Assembly (NCBI RefSeq): GCF_001522545.3
Contig: NC_031769.1
Location: forward strand, 25,876,100-25,940,099
Source of the DNA: Parus major
Taxonomy: Eukaryota; Chordata; Aves; Passeriformes; Paridae
Direction of reading: 5' to 3'
Length of the DNA: 64,000 nt
Positions within the stretch are counted from its first letter, which is position 1; the number at the start of each line of letters is the position of its first letter. The position numbers and the translations under genes are program-made. Positions 48,878 to 62,500 of this stretch are shown one piece after another. Under the pieces are notes generated by a model. That model was not told the DNA's origin and did no database searches. It was given only the letters and a program-made list of their open reading frames with translations.

Positions 48878-49063
48878 TCACCTTCTATGGAGCTGAAAGA
48901 GGAGCAGATCTTGGCTCAAGCTCGAGATCCAGGGTCACGGAAACTGCTGTTTGACTTAGAGACTAACTCCAGGATAAGGTCTCTCCTCAAGTCTCTGGGT
49001 TCTCAGAAGTGCAGTTCTTATCAGCTGGTGATCTGGAGACACAGGGATTTTGCTTTTCTGTAG
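48878..49063 (+). CDS. weak candidate exon, product not recognised
   Basis: A good acceptor (GATTTTTTATTCTTCAG) ends at 48877 and is followed by 61 open codons to TAG. The peptide includes MELKEEQILAQARDPGSRKL, LFDLETNSRIRSLLKSLGSQ and YQLVIWRHRDF. It is charged, helix-prone and more protein-like than neighbouring frames. A possible internal donor is CAGCTG/GTGATC near 49027. No family is recognised and no partner exon was found, so this could be a pseudo-exon or a chance frame in a GC-richer patch. Confidence 0.22.
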   Translation, partial: SPSMELKEEQILAQARDPGSRKLLFDLETNSRIRSLLKSLGSQKCSSYQLVIWRHRDFAFL

Positions 49064-51189
49064 TTTAATTCAGGTCGCAACAGTTTTTGCTCATCTAATT
49101 CCAATTAATTTTACTAAGTGTTAAATAAATGAAATCTGCTTTTGATTTACATTTTGTTTTACATTAATTTGCATTATTTGATAATTCAGTTTTCTCCATC
49201 TTGTCTAATTTGTAGAAATAAACATATCTTTAGTGTGTTAATGTGCTATTCTTCTGGTATAAGTGGAAAGCTTATGATCCAAAAAGGTCCTACTTGTCAT
49301 TGCTTACTTTTTAACAGCCTATGGATTCCAAGATCTTCTCATTTACACCAAATAATTTTCAGATTTGTCCTGGTCTCCTGTCACAGGGGACATTCACTGT
49401 ACCAGAAGCTATGTTTTGCAGTTTCCTAATGGCTCTAAAAGGAACAGTAAATGTCAACAGGCAAAAAGGCCAAAAATCAGAAACAGCTGATGTGCCCTAT
49501 GATATCTTTTGGGGATTAGTCATAGCAGTTCTTGGTTCTTTCTTTCCACAGGCATTTTTGCAATAAATGATATAAGATCTAAAAGCAAGATAAATGTTAA
49601 AGGTTCTTCTGCTTAGTCAACAAATGAATGAAAATTGAAGAAAATAGTCCTTGAATTAAAATCTTCAGTACTTTTAAGAAGCAAGTCTTACTATTTTTAG
49701 TTTTAATTATATCACATTCTATGTCTCCTACAGATTAAACAAAGAAGCATGAAACATTTAAACAGAGACTTGCAAATGCATTTTGTTATTAAAATTAGTT
49801 AACTTTTTAAATTTTATTAATTATTAGTTAAATTACATATACTTTTTATAGAAATAGATATTACTAGTTTAGTAATTTATACCTTTTTCTCCATTTTAAA
49901 ACAAAATAGAACAAAGCTCAAAGTGAAAGCTCTGCAAAATATTCACAACTGAATTATTTCATTAATAATAGCCTCATATATAACTAATCATAGTTCATGC
50001 ATTGCTTATTTATCTTATAATTTATTTTAGTAGTTATGTAGCTACCCTCCTTCCATAGCCCAAGGTCTATAAATTATTTAGGAAATTTGAAGTATCTGTT
50101 CAATCTTATACTGTTTTTTTTCACTTCTGCCTACAGATGCTCTTCGTGCAATAATTCCAGCTGATAGAGTTAGGCACTAAAATAATTTTGAGTGTTTCAG
50201 ATTCTTTGATGGGCATTATATCTGCTTAATGTGAAATCATTTGGTGAACTGTACCACTACCTGTGTCATCAGGTGATAATTTATTCTGTTATTGCCCTTT
50301 GCTTTCTTAAGAACACAACTTTTCTCTACCTGTGTTCATATCCATGGGAAGCTTCCCTGTGAGATAGTTTCACAGTAGTCTGCTCCAGTTGTTTTTAATG
50401 ATGTTGAAAATGAGAGACCCTACTCTTCAAAGTGTTCCTTTGAGCTACACTTTCCCTTTCCTTGTTGTTATAAACTGGTATATACATAAACTAGAGATTG
50501 CCCTCTGAATTTGGTCCCACTGAGCATGCCAATGCCTCTACCCTCTGAATACACCCTCTAAATCTGACTAAATAAGACCTTGAGTAATTTTTGAAGGAAT
50601 CCATCCACCAAGTCATTGAACCAGAATATTTTAATTTGGAGGAGACATCTGGAACTTTATTCTGACCTCCTCAAAGCAGAACTGACCTTCTGTTCCTTAT
50701 GTGGTAAGGTCCATACGTCCAAGAGTTCAATCTTTCTGCCTATCTCTGTGTTCCTTCCCCATCAAGAAATCAGATTTCGTACCTCTTTTTATTATGTGAA
50801 GTATCACAGATTCAAAGAAAGGCTTTGCCTTACAGAATTAAAGACAGTAGCCAGGCGTGGTAAGAATAATTGGTGGCCCTGTATCTGATTTTTTTCTGGA
50901 GATCTGAACCATGAAAGACAGAATTTGTCTTTGCATGTTTTATAGCGGGCACCAAGAGCCTTTGGGAGCCGGAGATTTCAAACTGCTGCTTTATTGATAG
51001 CACAAATACTGTCATGGCAACTAATAGCACTTGCACAGACAAGAAACCCTTTGTAGACACTCAAGCAACAGAAAAGAAAAACTAAAAACAGTATCACCCA
51101 AGTTTCTGGCAGTGATCTATACATGCTAACAGTGAAGACTGAAAAAACACTGATCAGTTTGATGTTCAAAAGGTTTACAGCATTGGTGC
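49064..51189. other. single-copy AT-rich DNA, no gene seen
   Basis: Frames at 49142-49566 and 50616-50888 are open for 80-95 codons but unrecognised. A strong acceptor-like CACTTCTGCCTACAG ends at about 50136, with only 13-14 open codons after it. Confidence 0.6.
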
Positions 51190-52258
51190 ATAAGAGCAAC
51201 TGATGTCATCTGCCTGGACTTGTGCAAAGCATTTGACACAGGCCTGCATGACATCCTTGTCTCTAAAATGGAGAGACATGGATTTCATGGATGGAACACT
51301 CGGTGGAAAGGAATTGGATGGCTGCACTCAAGGAGTTCCAGTCAGTGGCTTGATGTCTGAGTGGCCACCAGTGAAGAGTGCTGTTTTTTGGGGGTCTGTA
51401 TTGGGGATGTTCCTATTTAACCTCTTCATGGGTGATATAGAGAGTGGGATTGAGTGCACCCTCAGCAGCTTTGCTGAAGACAGAGCTGTGTGATGCCATT
51501 GACAGGCTGGAGGCAAGGGATACCATCCAGGAGGATCTTCATAGGCTTCAGAGGTGGGTCAGTTCAAACCTCAAACCTCAACAAAACCAAGCGCAAGGTC
51601 CTGTACCTGGGTCAAGGAAATCCCAAGCAAAAATAAGGCTGGGAAGAGAGTGTATTGAGTGCAGCCCCAAGGAGAAGGACCTGTGAGTGTTGATTAACAA
51701 GAACCTCAACATGACCTCATGTGTGCTCAGGCAGTGAGCACCTGCAGCCCACACAGACATATGTGTCCTGGGCTGCATCAAAAGAAGTGTGGGCAGGATG
51801 TCAAGAATATTCCCCCCCTACCTCTATGTCACTCACCTGAGACCCCACCTGGAGTACTACATCCAGATCTGGACCCCAACAAAAAATTATGTGGATCTGA
51901 ATGTAGAGGAGGGCCATGAGGATGGTCAGAGGGCTACAACACATCTCCTGTAAAGGCAGGCTGAGAGAGTTTGACTTGTTCAGCCTGGAGAGAAGGCTCT
52001 AAAAGAGACTTCAGAGCAGCCTTGCTCTGAAGCCCATAGAGGGATTTTATATAATTGCACATAATGTGAGGACAAGGAGTAAAGGCTTCAAACACAATGA
52101 GGGCATTTTTAGATTAGATATTAAGAAGATATGATTTATTATGAGTGTGGTGATACACTGGAATATGCTGCCCAGAGAAGTTGTGAATGCCCCATCCCTA
52201 GAAGTGTTCAAGGCCAGGTTGGATGTTCCTTTGAGCAACCTGGTCTAGTGAAAGTTGT
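51190..52258 (+). mobile_element. CR1 LINE fragment, highly decayed, both ends truncated
   Basis: It starts with [14 protein letters not shown] (about 51199-51240), the RT block that normally reads DVIYLDFSKAFDT, then [14 protein letters not shown]. The catalytic block is F-A-E-D (51470-51481), with the first Asp changed to Glu. Later words ECSPKEKDL and PHLEYYIQIW-like codons (about 51840-51880) and the GCTGAGAGAGTTTGACTTG block keep CR1 order. The 3' UTR stops after GAGCAACCTGGTCTAGTG at about 52245, without the usual last 60-80 bp and tail. A (CTAT)n repeat begins there instead. Multiple stops and frameshifts. Confidence 0.93.
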
Positions 52259-52265
52259 TTCTGCC

Positions 52266-52330
52266 TTTCTATCTATCTGTTTTTTATCTATCTATTATCT
52301 ATCTGTCTACTTACCTACCTACAGATCTAT
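52266..52330. repeat. imperfect (CTAT)n microsatellite at a CR1 edge
   Basis: Repeated TCTA and CTAT units with TCTG and TACC variants begin within about 10 bp of the truncated CR1 3' UTR. The microsatellite takes the place where the CR1 3' tail would be expected. Confidence 0.85.
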
Positions 52331-53998
52331 TTAGTGTACTGATGTGCCATATGTGTTACTGGCAAAATACAGAAAATTAATTCTATTAATTGGATATAAT
52401 TGCTAAGTTTTTATTTTGCCCTAAAATTGAGTATATAGTCTTTAAATAGAAAGTCGGTTGCATAGTATGAGCATGCATTTAATTATATTCTGAGAAAGGG
52501 AGTATTTTCTCAGTATTGGATATGAGTATCTTTTAAGAAACCCTTTTGGTTTGTGTATTCTATACACAGGAGACTGTGCACATGGTTCTTCCCACTTTAC
52601 ATACTTCCTATTTGAACCCTGGAGCTGAAAAATAACAGGATTGCTCATGGAATGGTGAGGATGTGATCAGTGATCAGTACAGGGCTTAGAGCATGTGGCC
52701 TTCTACAAAGCTTCAAGTTACAGCTCTGTATCTTAAGGGCTGGCCATGGTGCCAGATGTGAATGAGTGGTTTGAGTAGGACAGTGCCTCTAACTCACAAG
52801 TATACCCATTAACACACTTGTTCAGCTCAGGCTACAGTCTGTGAGCAGAATCCTTGCTCAAAAACCATAGGAAGAAGTAAAATGCTTCTTTTAGGGAGGG
52901 TGATTCAGATATGCCAAACAGTACATTAGTTTTGCTTCACCTAAATTCAATTAGAGACTCTGTATGAAGCTTTTAAACCTCACTGATTTTTTTACACTGA
53001 ATTAAGTATAGCTAAGTGCAATAGTCCCAGTCAGGATTTTCTGTCCTGAAGAGGTGGTCACATAATGCTTTGGGTATCTTTTACCTGCTAGCATTCTGGA
53101 TTTCTTATAGGATGATTATTTCTTTAATTCCTTTCCTATAGATGTACAATGGAAATAAATTTCTAGATTTCTTGGAACTGACATTATTCTGTCTGACATA
53201 AGCATTTTAAGGAGGAATGATGGAAGACTGAATATTTTCTTTTTTTTTTTTTTTTAAATCAGATGATAAAAATGAAGCAGCTCAGGATTTTACAGTTTGT
53301 AAGTTGTAGTCCTTTTTATAAAACTAGAATGTATCTGGCTAAAAGCAGATTTTCTGCTTGGACAATTCTATTTTCTCTCATACCAAGTTTTTCCTTAGCT
53401 CCAGCTCTGTGTAAAAAAAACTTTCACTGAGGTAATTTATTCTTTCTTCCGGGAGAGGACAGGATTTCCTCCTATGTGTTCAAGTGTTAAAATCTCACCA
53501 GGGAAGAGAACATATGTCAGTGTAAAATCTCCTGATTTTAAAATCAAACTGCTGATTTTGAGGGAAAAGCTATGATCTCTGATTTTGTAAGATTGGCAGG
53601 GTCAGAGACCTGGCTTTTGGCACTTTCAAAGTGATAAATGGTAGAAAAGAAGATAATTTAATCTGTAGTATCTGCTATCTTTTCCTGTAATATACAATGG
53701 TTTGATACCTGCAGTTTTTGTTAAAATATACAATTACAATTATTTTCCCTTTTATGTTCTTTACAATGCCCAATTATAAAATTAAACATGAATTATAAAC
53801 CTCTCAGATTTACTGAGAGTAACATATATTCTCTTCTTTCAGTGTCTTGTGATTAGATATTCAATCACTCTTGTAAATTACTTTTTCAGTGTTCTCTATA
53901 GTTTTTAATTTCCTTTTCATAGCTTCCTGTTATTTACATTGGTTTGAGAAATTTAAATTTGAGCATTGTGACAAAATACTGGATTATATTTTCAGTGA
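52331..53998. other. single-copy AT-rich DNA, no gene seen
   Basis: T16 run at 53240-53255. An acceptor-like CTCTTCTTTCAG lies at about 53842 without a following open frame. Confidence 0.65.
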
Positions 53999-54259
53999 AT
54001 GGAGCATGGGTCAGTAAGAAAGCTCAGTGTGGCTCTGAGTGACCTTGTTAGTTTTCACATTCTGGAATCAGCCAAGGACCTGGCTTTTTCTCAAGACAGA
54101 AAAGAGTCACATAATTCTTGTATACCCATATCTTCAAAAGGAAACCATGCTGCAAAAATCACATTACAAGTTCCAAACATCAACATCAAGCTAACCTATG
54201 ATGATCTCAGAATGATGCTGGCTTTTTTGTTTCAATACAGAATAAATTGTACAGAATAA
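53999..54259 (+). CDS. 86-codon open frame, weak coding candidate
   Basis: The frame contains VRKLSVALSDLVSFHILESA and, near the end, ITLQVPNINIKLTYDDLRMM, which reads like alternating beta-strand followed by helix. A TTATATTTTCAG acceptor ends at 53995, but the first in-frame codon after it is TGA, so a simple exon from that site is not open. The next AG sites, at about 54009 and 54021, lack good pyrimidine tracts. No clear donor precedes the TAA. It may be a decayed exon or pseudogene fragment, or chance. The product is not recognised. Confidence 0.2.
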   Translation: MEHGSVRKLSVALSDLVSFHILESAKDLAFSQDRKESHNSCIPISSKGNHAAKITLQVPNINIKLTYDDLRMMLAFLFQYRINCTE

Positions 54260-57200
54260 ACCCTGTCTTCTATGGTTTTAAGCAATATAGGGAAGTAAGA
54301 CACTGTGAAGCAGGACATCATCTTCTCTTTTGTGGTTTAGCAGCAGCATTGTATTCAGTCTGCAGTGTCACACCTAAAATCGAATAAGGCTGTGCACCAG
54401 TTCCTCACTTCCTTAGACTAAATCAAAGAACTTGAAACAAGATTTTTTGAATTATGTAATTTAACTTGAAATAGCATATTTTAATTTTAAGGTAATTCAT
54501 TAACTAATGTAATGTTTGCCTCTTACTTGTGCTCATTACTTAGCTTTTTTTCTGTTACATGTGGCCTTTATACACAGGCTCTTCCTGTTATTTTAAACAG
54601 AAATTTACTATCTTTCTTATAAAAATTAATGTCCTCTATTCGGTTAGACTCTGGTGAATTAGAAACAACCAACAAACAAACCTACTGTCTTAATCAAAAT
54701 CAGTAGAATTAATCCTATAAAAGTGAGCTTAGAGGCATGCCTACTACTCTGTCAATTTAGCCCTTTTTCTCATCATAAATCTTTTCATGAATAAAGATTT
54801 CCTGTTCAATTTTAATACAATTATTAATTGCTGTTTGTGAGTTCCTGCAATGTCAGCCAATAGTTGGAAATTCATCCATTATTAGCAAATCATTCATTCT
54901 GAATATTTGCAGCTGATTATTCATTGTTTGCAGAGAGGAGTGGTAACCTGCCTCTGAAAGGTCCAACTGGTCCTTGTTTTGTTAAATTACTTCTGTTTTT
55001 GGAACAGGGAGATGACAGGGCAACTACTTTAGCTTATGCATAAATACCTTTGCAAGTGCATTTACATGTTCAGTATGAAAAGTGAATCTCTCTACTAATC
55101 ATACAGAATCATAGAGAATAGAATATATTAAATATATGTGTGGTAGAAACATCATATATAGGTCCATAAATGCAGGCAGTTCATAAAGGAATGGTCATCC
55201 TTTTTTGTTTTTTGCATTGAGCTGTGTGATTCATTAACAGTTTCCTTTCATATTTGGTCACTACTGCCATTTGATATATTCATAATCCATTATGAGGGGA
55301 ATTGTTCATTACTTTTGTTTGTGGAAGTAACACAACCAGCCTAGGTGGAGTAGTGATTAGCACTGAAAGATTTCAATATTTGTTAATGCAGGCTGGGTAT
55401 TTGGTAGTGGTTTTCCAAAATACAGTAACACTTCATTTGTGGCAGCATGAAATCCTAACACTCTTGAATGCTTGACTATGCAGCTCTGATAATGTTTTTT
55501 AATGCACATTGTTGCTGTGTAGCTTCTTAGCCAATTTCCTTTGGTCTAAGAAAATAATTGTATTGCTACCATTTTATGCCATGTTCTTAGCTGGAATATT
55601 TTTAAACATCCTATAGTTGTTGGTATTACTGTATTTTTTAACTTATTGGTTACTTTCTACAAATAGCAGCTTGTTTAAACTGTGTTTTACAGTATGTAAA
55701 ATGCCTAAAAACTTCGGATAAGTACAAAAAGATTTTTTTGAACTTAAAATGATCCCTAGTTATAAGAAGAATTTATCAAGAAAACATTAGTTTTCCTGTG
55801 AGAAGTCTTTTTTACTTTGTAATGTCCATGCTGCAACCCCAAAACTTTTTGTTGTAGGTTTTGATGTTTCACTTTGGAAAACCTGAATGAGGTAGTTTAA
55901 GAAAGAGATAAAATTATTAATGGACTTAAATGCAAAACTTGTCATCACAATGAGAATTAATCATATGGAGCATTTCTAAAACATAGATATAACTAATTAA
56001 CTGGAAAAGCAGTCAAATAAAGTAGATTCAGAAGTCTAAAGACTGTCATGACAGATATTTCAGATTTGTGTGGTAAACCATGCACAGCCATTTTCCTGCC
56101 TCCATGTGTATTATTAGAATATGAAAGTATGAAGTAAATAGAAATGTTCCCTCAAGGAGGATAGAAAAGAGAATTTTTTGGGATATAAATTTTACTTACA
56201 GGCTTCAGGTGCAAAGATAAGGCCTTTTAGTTGTAAAGTCTTTTGATATTCTTGAAGCTTTTGCATTGCTATGCAGTGACAATTAAAGAACTGAATTATA
56301 TTTTATACTGCAACAGAAGTGAAATTTCATCAAATGGTTAAGAAAAACACAATTTAAGAAGTTTGAATCAAAATGAAATAGATTTCATTTTTAAAATAAG
56401 TGTGATTGGTTTTTTTCAATGTTCAAATTGTGCTTTTACTTGCAAAGACCCCTGTGGTTTAAATAACCCAGTATGTGTACCCTAATAAAAATACCATTAA
56501 ATTAAATGGCCACTAGGCATATAGAGTGTCCTGTTGTAATTTCAAGAGACAGTTTGTTACAAGACACCCTGCCATGTACCTTTTATTTTATCAAAATAAA
56601 AGAGAAAAAGAAAAGGCTTCAAAATGTGTTTATTTCTATAAAAAATATGTTCCCAGTGTACTAGAAAAAATTGATGCCTTGTGTGTTGGTTTTGTTGAGG
56701 GTTTTTTGTAGAATGAAAGAGTTGGTTTATTCCATGTCTGGTACATTTATAGCACAACCTACAATAAATATATATAATCAGCAGAATCGATCAGTAATTT
56801 TCATCCTCTGAACTATTACTTGTTTCTTTTGGAAGGTGGCAATTCAAGAAGTAATTCAGTTTATATTGTATTAGATTAAACTGTTTTAGAGCACATACTG
56901 TACTTGTTTGCCAGCAAACATTATTTCTGAAATAGGGTACTGTTTTTCTTGCAAATGTTTCTCTTTCTTTCCTTTCTTCTCTTAAAAAAAACCCAAGTCA
57001 AACCAAAACAAAAAACATACCAAACAAAACCCCTAAACCTGTGGATGTATTGAATACTTGTGAAAACAAATTACAAATATCACACTGAGACAAATTTAGT
57101 ACCTATGGTTCTCAGCAGATATTCCCCTCCATCCTGCCTTCCCAAGCGAGGCCTGTGATACTTTGTCGAAGTACAAAGCAAGAAATAGAATAGACTATCA

Positions 57201-59527
57201 AACTAATTTTGCTTTGTGAGATTTTATCAGAAGTTATTATTTCCAGAAGTTGCTAAATCTCCTAGCTTTCTTTCACATATCTCCTTGATACTCATGGAAA
57301 TCACGGTGATGAAATTTAAATTCTTTAAATTTGTCTCAAATATTCTGGTCCAGTCCTGTTGCACTGCTTGTTTCCTGATCCATCACTTTGCACCTGGCTA
57401 ATCCCATTTAATAATATCTGCTTCAGAAAGATATACAGGCTTTCCAGAACTCTGCTTAGCCAAAGTCTAGTCTGTCAATTCCTTATGGCTTCTCTTAAAA
57501 TGAATTGCAGGCATCCTCATTAATACATCTATCATAGCAAAGGCCTGCTTATTAAAATGATGCATATTGACAATGTAAGGATGTATATAAAAGACATATT
57601 TTAAAATATAAAATATAATTGAGATTTTCTTATGTAAAGACTTAGAGCCCCAGTTCTTATTTTAGTCTTTGGTCCCTTTTATCGATATAAAATATGGAAG
57701 GAGTAAAATGTCTACAATAACAAAATATAACCTAGCCTTGAGGTAAGGTGTATGGTAACTCTTCTCAAACCAATGTGTTTACATTTTATACAAATGTTTG
57801 GAAAGAATTTTGTACTTGTCTTCTGAAGTTAGACAAAATCTAAAGAACTGACAAGTGCAAGATGTGTCTAGCTGTACCTTTCTGAAGAGTGCAGTCATTG
57901 TTGTAGATAGCTTTTCCTTTGTACCTTCCAGTTTAACATCAGTCAAGCTCTGCCTGCCTAGCTGTGACAGTGAAAGCTCTCTGTTAACTATTTAACTTGG
58001 CTATGCTGACTTTTTTTTCTGAAAACATAATTACCTTGACACTGTCCTCTTTCCTTTAAGCATTTTCCTGATGATCTCAGAAGACACTCAGTTCTCAAAA
58101 GTTTGTGGCCCTGCTGTTTAAATTATTCTCATGTAGTATTTGTCTTTACTACTATCCCAATTTCCCTTGCTTTTTAACAGCCAAATGCTAAACCAACCTG
58201 ATGTATTCATGCAGAAGGTTTCCCCTAAAATAACAGGTTTCCCACAAAACAACAGAGACAATAGATAATTGCTGCAAGCACTTGTAGAACCTTTCCTTTT
58301 GCTTATATCATTTACACTCTTAGATTAAAATACCATCCTTGCATTGCCAATGTTTATCAACTGCTAAATGCACATGAAATGGTCTTCAAATATTAAAAGA
58401 GTTTTATTTTCTGCCTTTCTCTTTAAACCTCTTTGAATTTTAAGGGCCAATGTCACAACCCATATTTGTATTAAAAGATTTTATGAGTAACAGGACAGGT
58501 AGTAGCAACCTCATACTTTCAGTCTTTCTCAAAAATAAAGTTTTATGGGAGAATGAGTCGATCTTGTCTGTCTTAACATTCCTATAGACCCTTTGTGGGA
58601 CAACTTCAGTCCACTAGTTAAAGCACAAGGAACTCTCCTCTTAACCCAGAGTTGTCTGTGTGAAAAAGTTAATCTCTGAATTGAGATCTTGGAGGAAAAT
58701 GAATTTATTTTGGCTGAAATATCAAATGATGTCAGCAACAGTTGGCTTAAAAAATAAAAGCAAATTATGTTCTTTTGAAAATCATTTATGTATTCATAAT
58801 GATTTTTCCTGAGCACATTTCATGATTCTCAGGTGCCACCATGTCAAGAAGCATTAAAGAAGCTGTGCAACAAAAGGTATAACTGCTCAAAAATTCCATG
58901 AAAAAATCTTTTAGATGGGGTTTATAGCAGTTCCTGTGGTTTGAGGAACAGAAAAAAAACATGTTAAAAGAGTGAGAGGCAAAAATATATTTCATTCTTT
59001 TATTTAGCCTTTTAACATAAATATTTAAATTATATGTAAATTTTGCTGTATGTATTTAAACAAATTGTCTTCCTACAGGCAACATTCTTGCCTCCTCCTC
59101 TGATGTAATTAACGTGTATGAGAAGTAACTGAGAGAAGGCAAAATTCAACCATCTGCATTTCTCAACATCGTCATTTTTCAGCTAGAATTCACAGGTGTC
59201 TTCTAAACAATGATGAATTAGAAAGCACAATGTTTTTTTCCTACTCATTTGTTTGTTAACTACCTCTGTGATAATAATATATTTGCATATTTAATTTCCT
59301 CCATTGTAAATGAGCACCTTTGAACCACTTCCTAATTTTTTATAGTATTCTTGTATTCATTTTCATGCAGTCTATTGGTCTTTTCCCCCAAAGGACATTT
59401 GAAAATATCATAATTCTATACATAGAACAGTTGTTTTCAAATGCAGCATTAGAAGAGTCAGAGGAGAGTTCCTAATATGAAGTAGATATTAAAAACACAC
59501 ACACTTTTTAATTTTGTCTCAAGTTAT
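54260..59527. other. single-copy AT-rich DNA, no gene seen
   Basis: An ACAGAATCATAGAGAATAG word at 55103-55121 resembles a CR1 tail, but no CR1 body adjoins it. An A/C-rich stretch lies at 56981-57040. A few 60-95 codon frames are unrecognised. Confidence 0.65.
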
Positions 59528-59560
59528 CTTGCCTTGCCTTGCCTTGCCTTGCCTTGCCTT
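59528..59560. repeat. (CTTGC)n pentanucleotide microsatellite, 6.6 units
   Basis: Six perfect CTTGC units plus CTT, followed by a T run. Confidence 0.95.
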
Positions 59561-62500
59561 TTTTATCAGTGTGCAAAATCTGAATAAACAGACTATGTAT
59601 GAACTCATTGAACTAATGTATAAAAACAAGAAAAATACCATTCACTCAGAACTTTTGTGTAGGGAAGGCAAGGAACACACCACAACAGACCTGGTAATGT
59701 TGTCCAATCAGTGGGCACTACTGACAATTTATCTGGAGATTTCGTATGCTCTCTGATAAGTCTTTCTCTTTTTCTTGACCATACATAGCCCTGTTGCTGA
59801 GTTGCTCAATAGCATTTCATTCAGCTGCACTATCTGTGGGAGGCAAATCCTGTTCTTGCTGAGGATGATACCCAGCCTGCACTGTGATCATCCATAAAAG
59901 ACCTTTATTTAGCTCTTGACTATATAAAGATGCAAGCACCTCCACTGATTTTCAGTCTTTAGAGAACTCATAAAGTTTCTTTTAAAATGTGTTTTCTTAT
60001 GTGTCTCTACCTTCTTGTCAGGTATCTGGACAATATTTTAAAGATAAAATAAAGTCTATATTGCTTTTCCTCTCCCTGGCCTTTTCACCTCTACCTTCTT
60101 TCATCCTTAGCTATCTTTTTTTAGCATTGTACATCAGTCCTCCAGCTCCATCCTATTTCCTCCTGATTTCTAATTTTTCATTATATGCTCCTTAATGTCT
60201 CATACTACTTTCTGAATCCTTCACACATTGTAAATAAACCCTAATTTCCATCATTCATTGCTGTTTCAAGGAATGGTATTGGACAGCCCTAAAGGAAGCC
60301 AGCACAGCATTTCACAGACTGGGAGGAAAATGTATGGGTTGCACATTGGCAGCGTTGGCAGTTCTACCTCAGCATCACTTCAACATTTAATCAACTACAA
60401 AAGCCATTTAATGCTTGGGATACTCCAGTGCTATAAATATGATCCCTTAAGCAATTACACAGCTTTACTTCCTGTAACATATTTGGTAACACTTTAAATA
60501 AAGCATCTTCAGTACATTTCGATGCATTTTTAATTTAGGTTGGATACAGCTATGATTGTATGCTAGATAAATAACAGTTTGAATTTAAATGGATGCATAG
60601 ACATTTCCCAACTAGCTAATAATTAAATAACTTGGAAGATCGCAGATGAAAGTAGCAGTATATTTCAATGATTAATTAATAACATATAACTTTTATGAAA
60701 AAACATCTTTCCTAATAGGATGCTATTAACCACACAAAGTGATGTGGCGAGGCCAATTTGACTGCAAATGCAGGCTGTAGTAGAGATTGCTTTTTGAGTA
60801 TACAAAAGAAATCTGTGTCATCACCTGGGTATCATTGTCTGGATGCCACCATTTTTCACCTGAAGATGAGTTACCTCAGCCTCTCATTTGCCCATTATAT
60901 TCTGTACGTAATACTCATGGCATAATTTTCTCTGGTTTATGAAACTGTAGTATAAAAATAAATAAATTTTTCTTAACTAAAGTGTCAAAGTACTTTAATG
61001 AAACAATTTTAAAATTAAATATGTATCTTTGTATTAGTAAATCTTGTTAACTTATTACTTTTCTCTAACTTCCCTTTTAATTTAAAATCATTAAACCCCT
61101 TACTTGAATATGAAGTAAAACTTTGTATTTAAACTCCAAATTGAGATTTTTTTTTTAAAAAAGTTTAAATTTTAAGATCTCTTAATTAAAAAAATAAATA
61201 AATAAATAAAATATTCTAATACTTATTAATATGCCCAACTATACTCCTGGAATTTCTAAAAACAAATAAAAAGTATGAGTCACATTACACGTTTTATAGG
61301 AGGATTAATGGTTCTCTGGCCTTCAGAGTTCATCACTGTAAATGCAGACTGTAACTGAAGAGATTCTACACCTGTGAGCTCACAGTAATTTACTTAACAA
61401 TGTAATGTTTGAATAACAATCGCATATTCCAAAATTTGCACCATAATTAAATTAATGCACAATTTGCTAGTTGAGGATCCCTCCTAGCAGAACACTTCAG
61501 TATTCAGTAGGTATTCAAAAGGCAAAAGAAAAAACAATAAAGCCAAACCTCTTTTTATGAACACCCACTATCCATATAGCTGAACTACTGATGAAATCTT
61601 TGGAAGACATTTCTGTCATGCAACATTACATTTCTAGAGCATTTAATCTTCTTTACTTTTCTTTTACCTAACCCTGATGAATTGGGTCAAAGGTGTACAT
61701 CTAGGAGGATTCAAACCTTTATTATGCAGCACTCTTCAAAGTTTTACATAGTTAGTGTATGAAATCAAAATAATTTTTGATTGTTTGGGTTTCTTATTTA
61801 ATCATTAAATTTAATTGCAAATGCTAATAAAAATTTGTTTTTTGTGAAGCTTTGAAAACAAGGATCTGCATAGACACTTATTTTGGTTTATATGAGGATA
61901 TGTATTTGATTTTAATATTTATTTCTTAAACAAGTATCATTCTACAAACATCAAAACTATCAATAGGCATAAGGATGTTAAGAAAGCTTTGTGGAAAATG
62001 AAGGCTATGTGCTTATATACAAGGCCTGAGTAGCCTAAGGAAAATGCAAGACTGAAAAGCATTCTAGTTAATCTTACAGGGGAATAAAAAATAGATTATA
62101 ATATCTACACATTTTGGTATTCCATTAAAAGCTCGTACCTCCCGTTCACGGAGCAACTTCTTTTTTTAAAAAAATAAATTTATCCAAAATGCTGGATCAA
62201 GCAAACAGTAAAAGAAAACCTTTATCTTCTTCTTCTTTCTTCAATTAAAATGTAATAAATAGCAAAAATGAGGGATATTTCACAACAATATGATTTAGGC
62301 TGCTCCAGTATTTCATCATCCAAACAATTAAAAAGTTGTTGTTTTTTTTTCCTAAAAATGAGTGTACATCAACTTATCTCCAGTTTCATCAGGACTAATA
62401 GGAGGTAACAATTATTTTCCGTGTCCTACACAGGATACTGCTGTTGCTAAAATTCTGACCTGCATTGCCTATTAATATTTTTGCAATGGAAACATGTAGC

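Noticed and set aside
55103..55121. CR1 tail-like word ACAGAATCATAGAGAATAG
   Set aside because: No CR1 3' UTR adjoins it on either side; too short to call an element.
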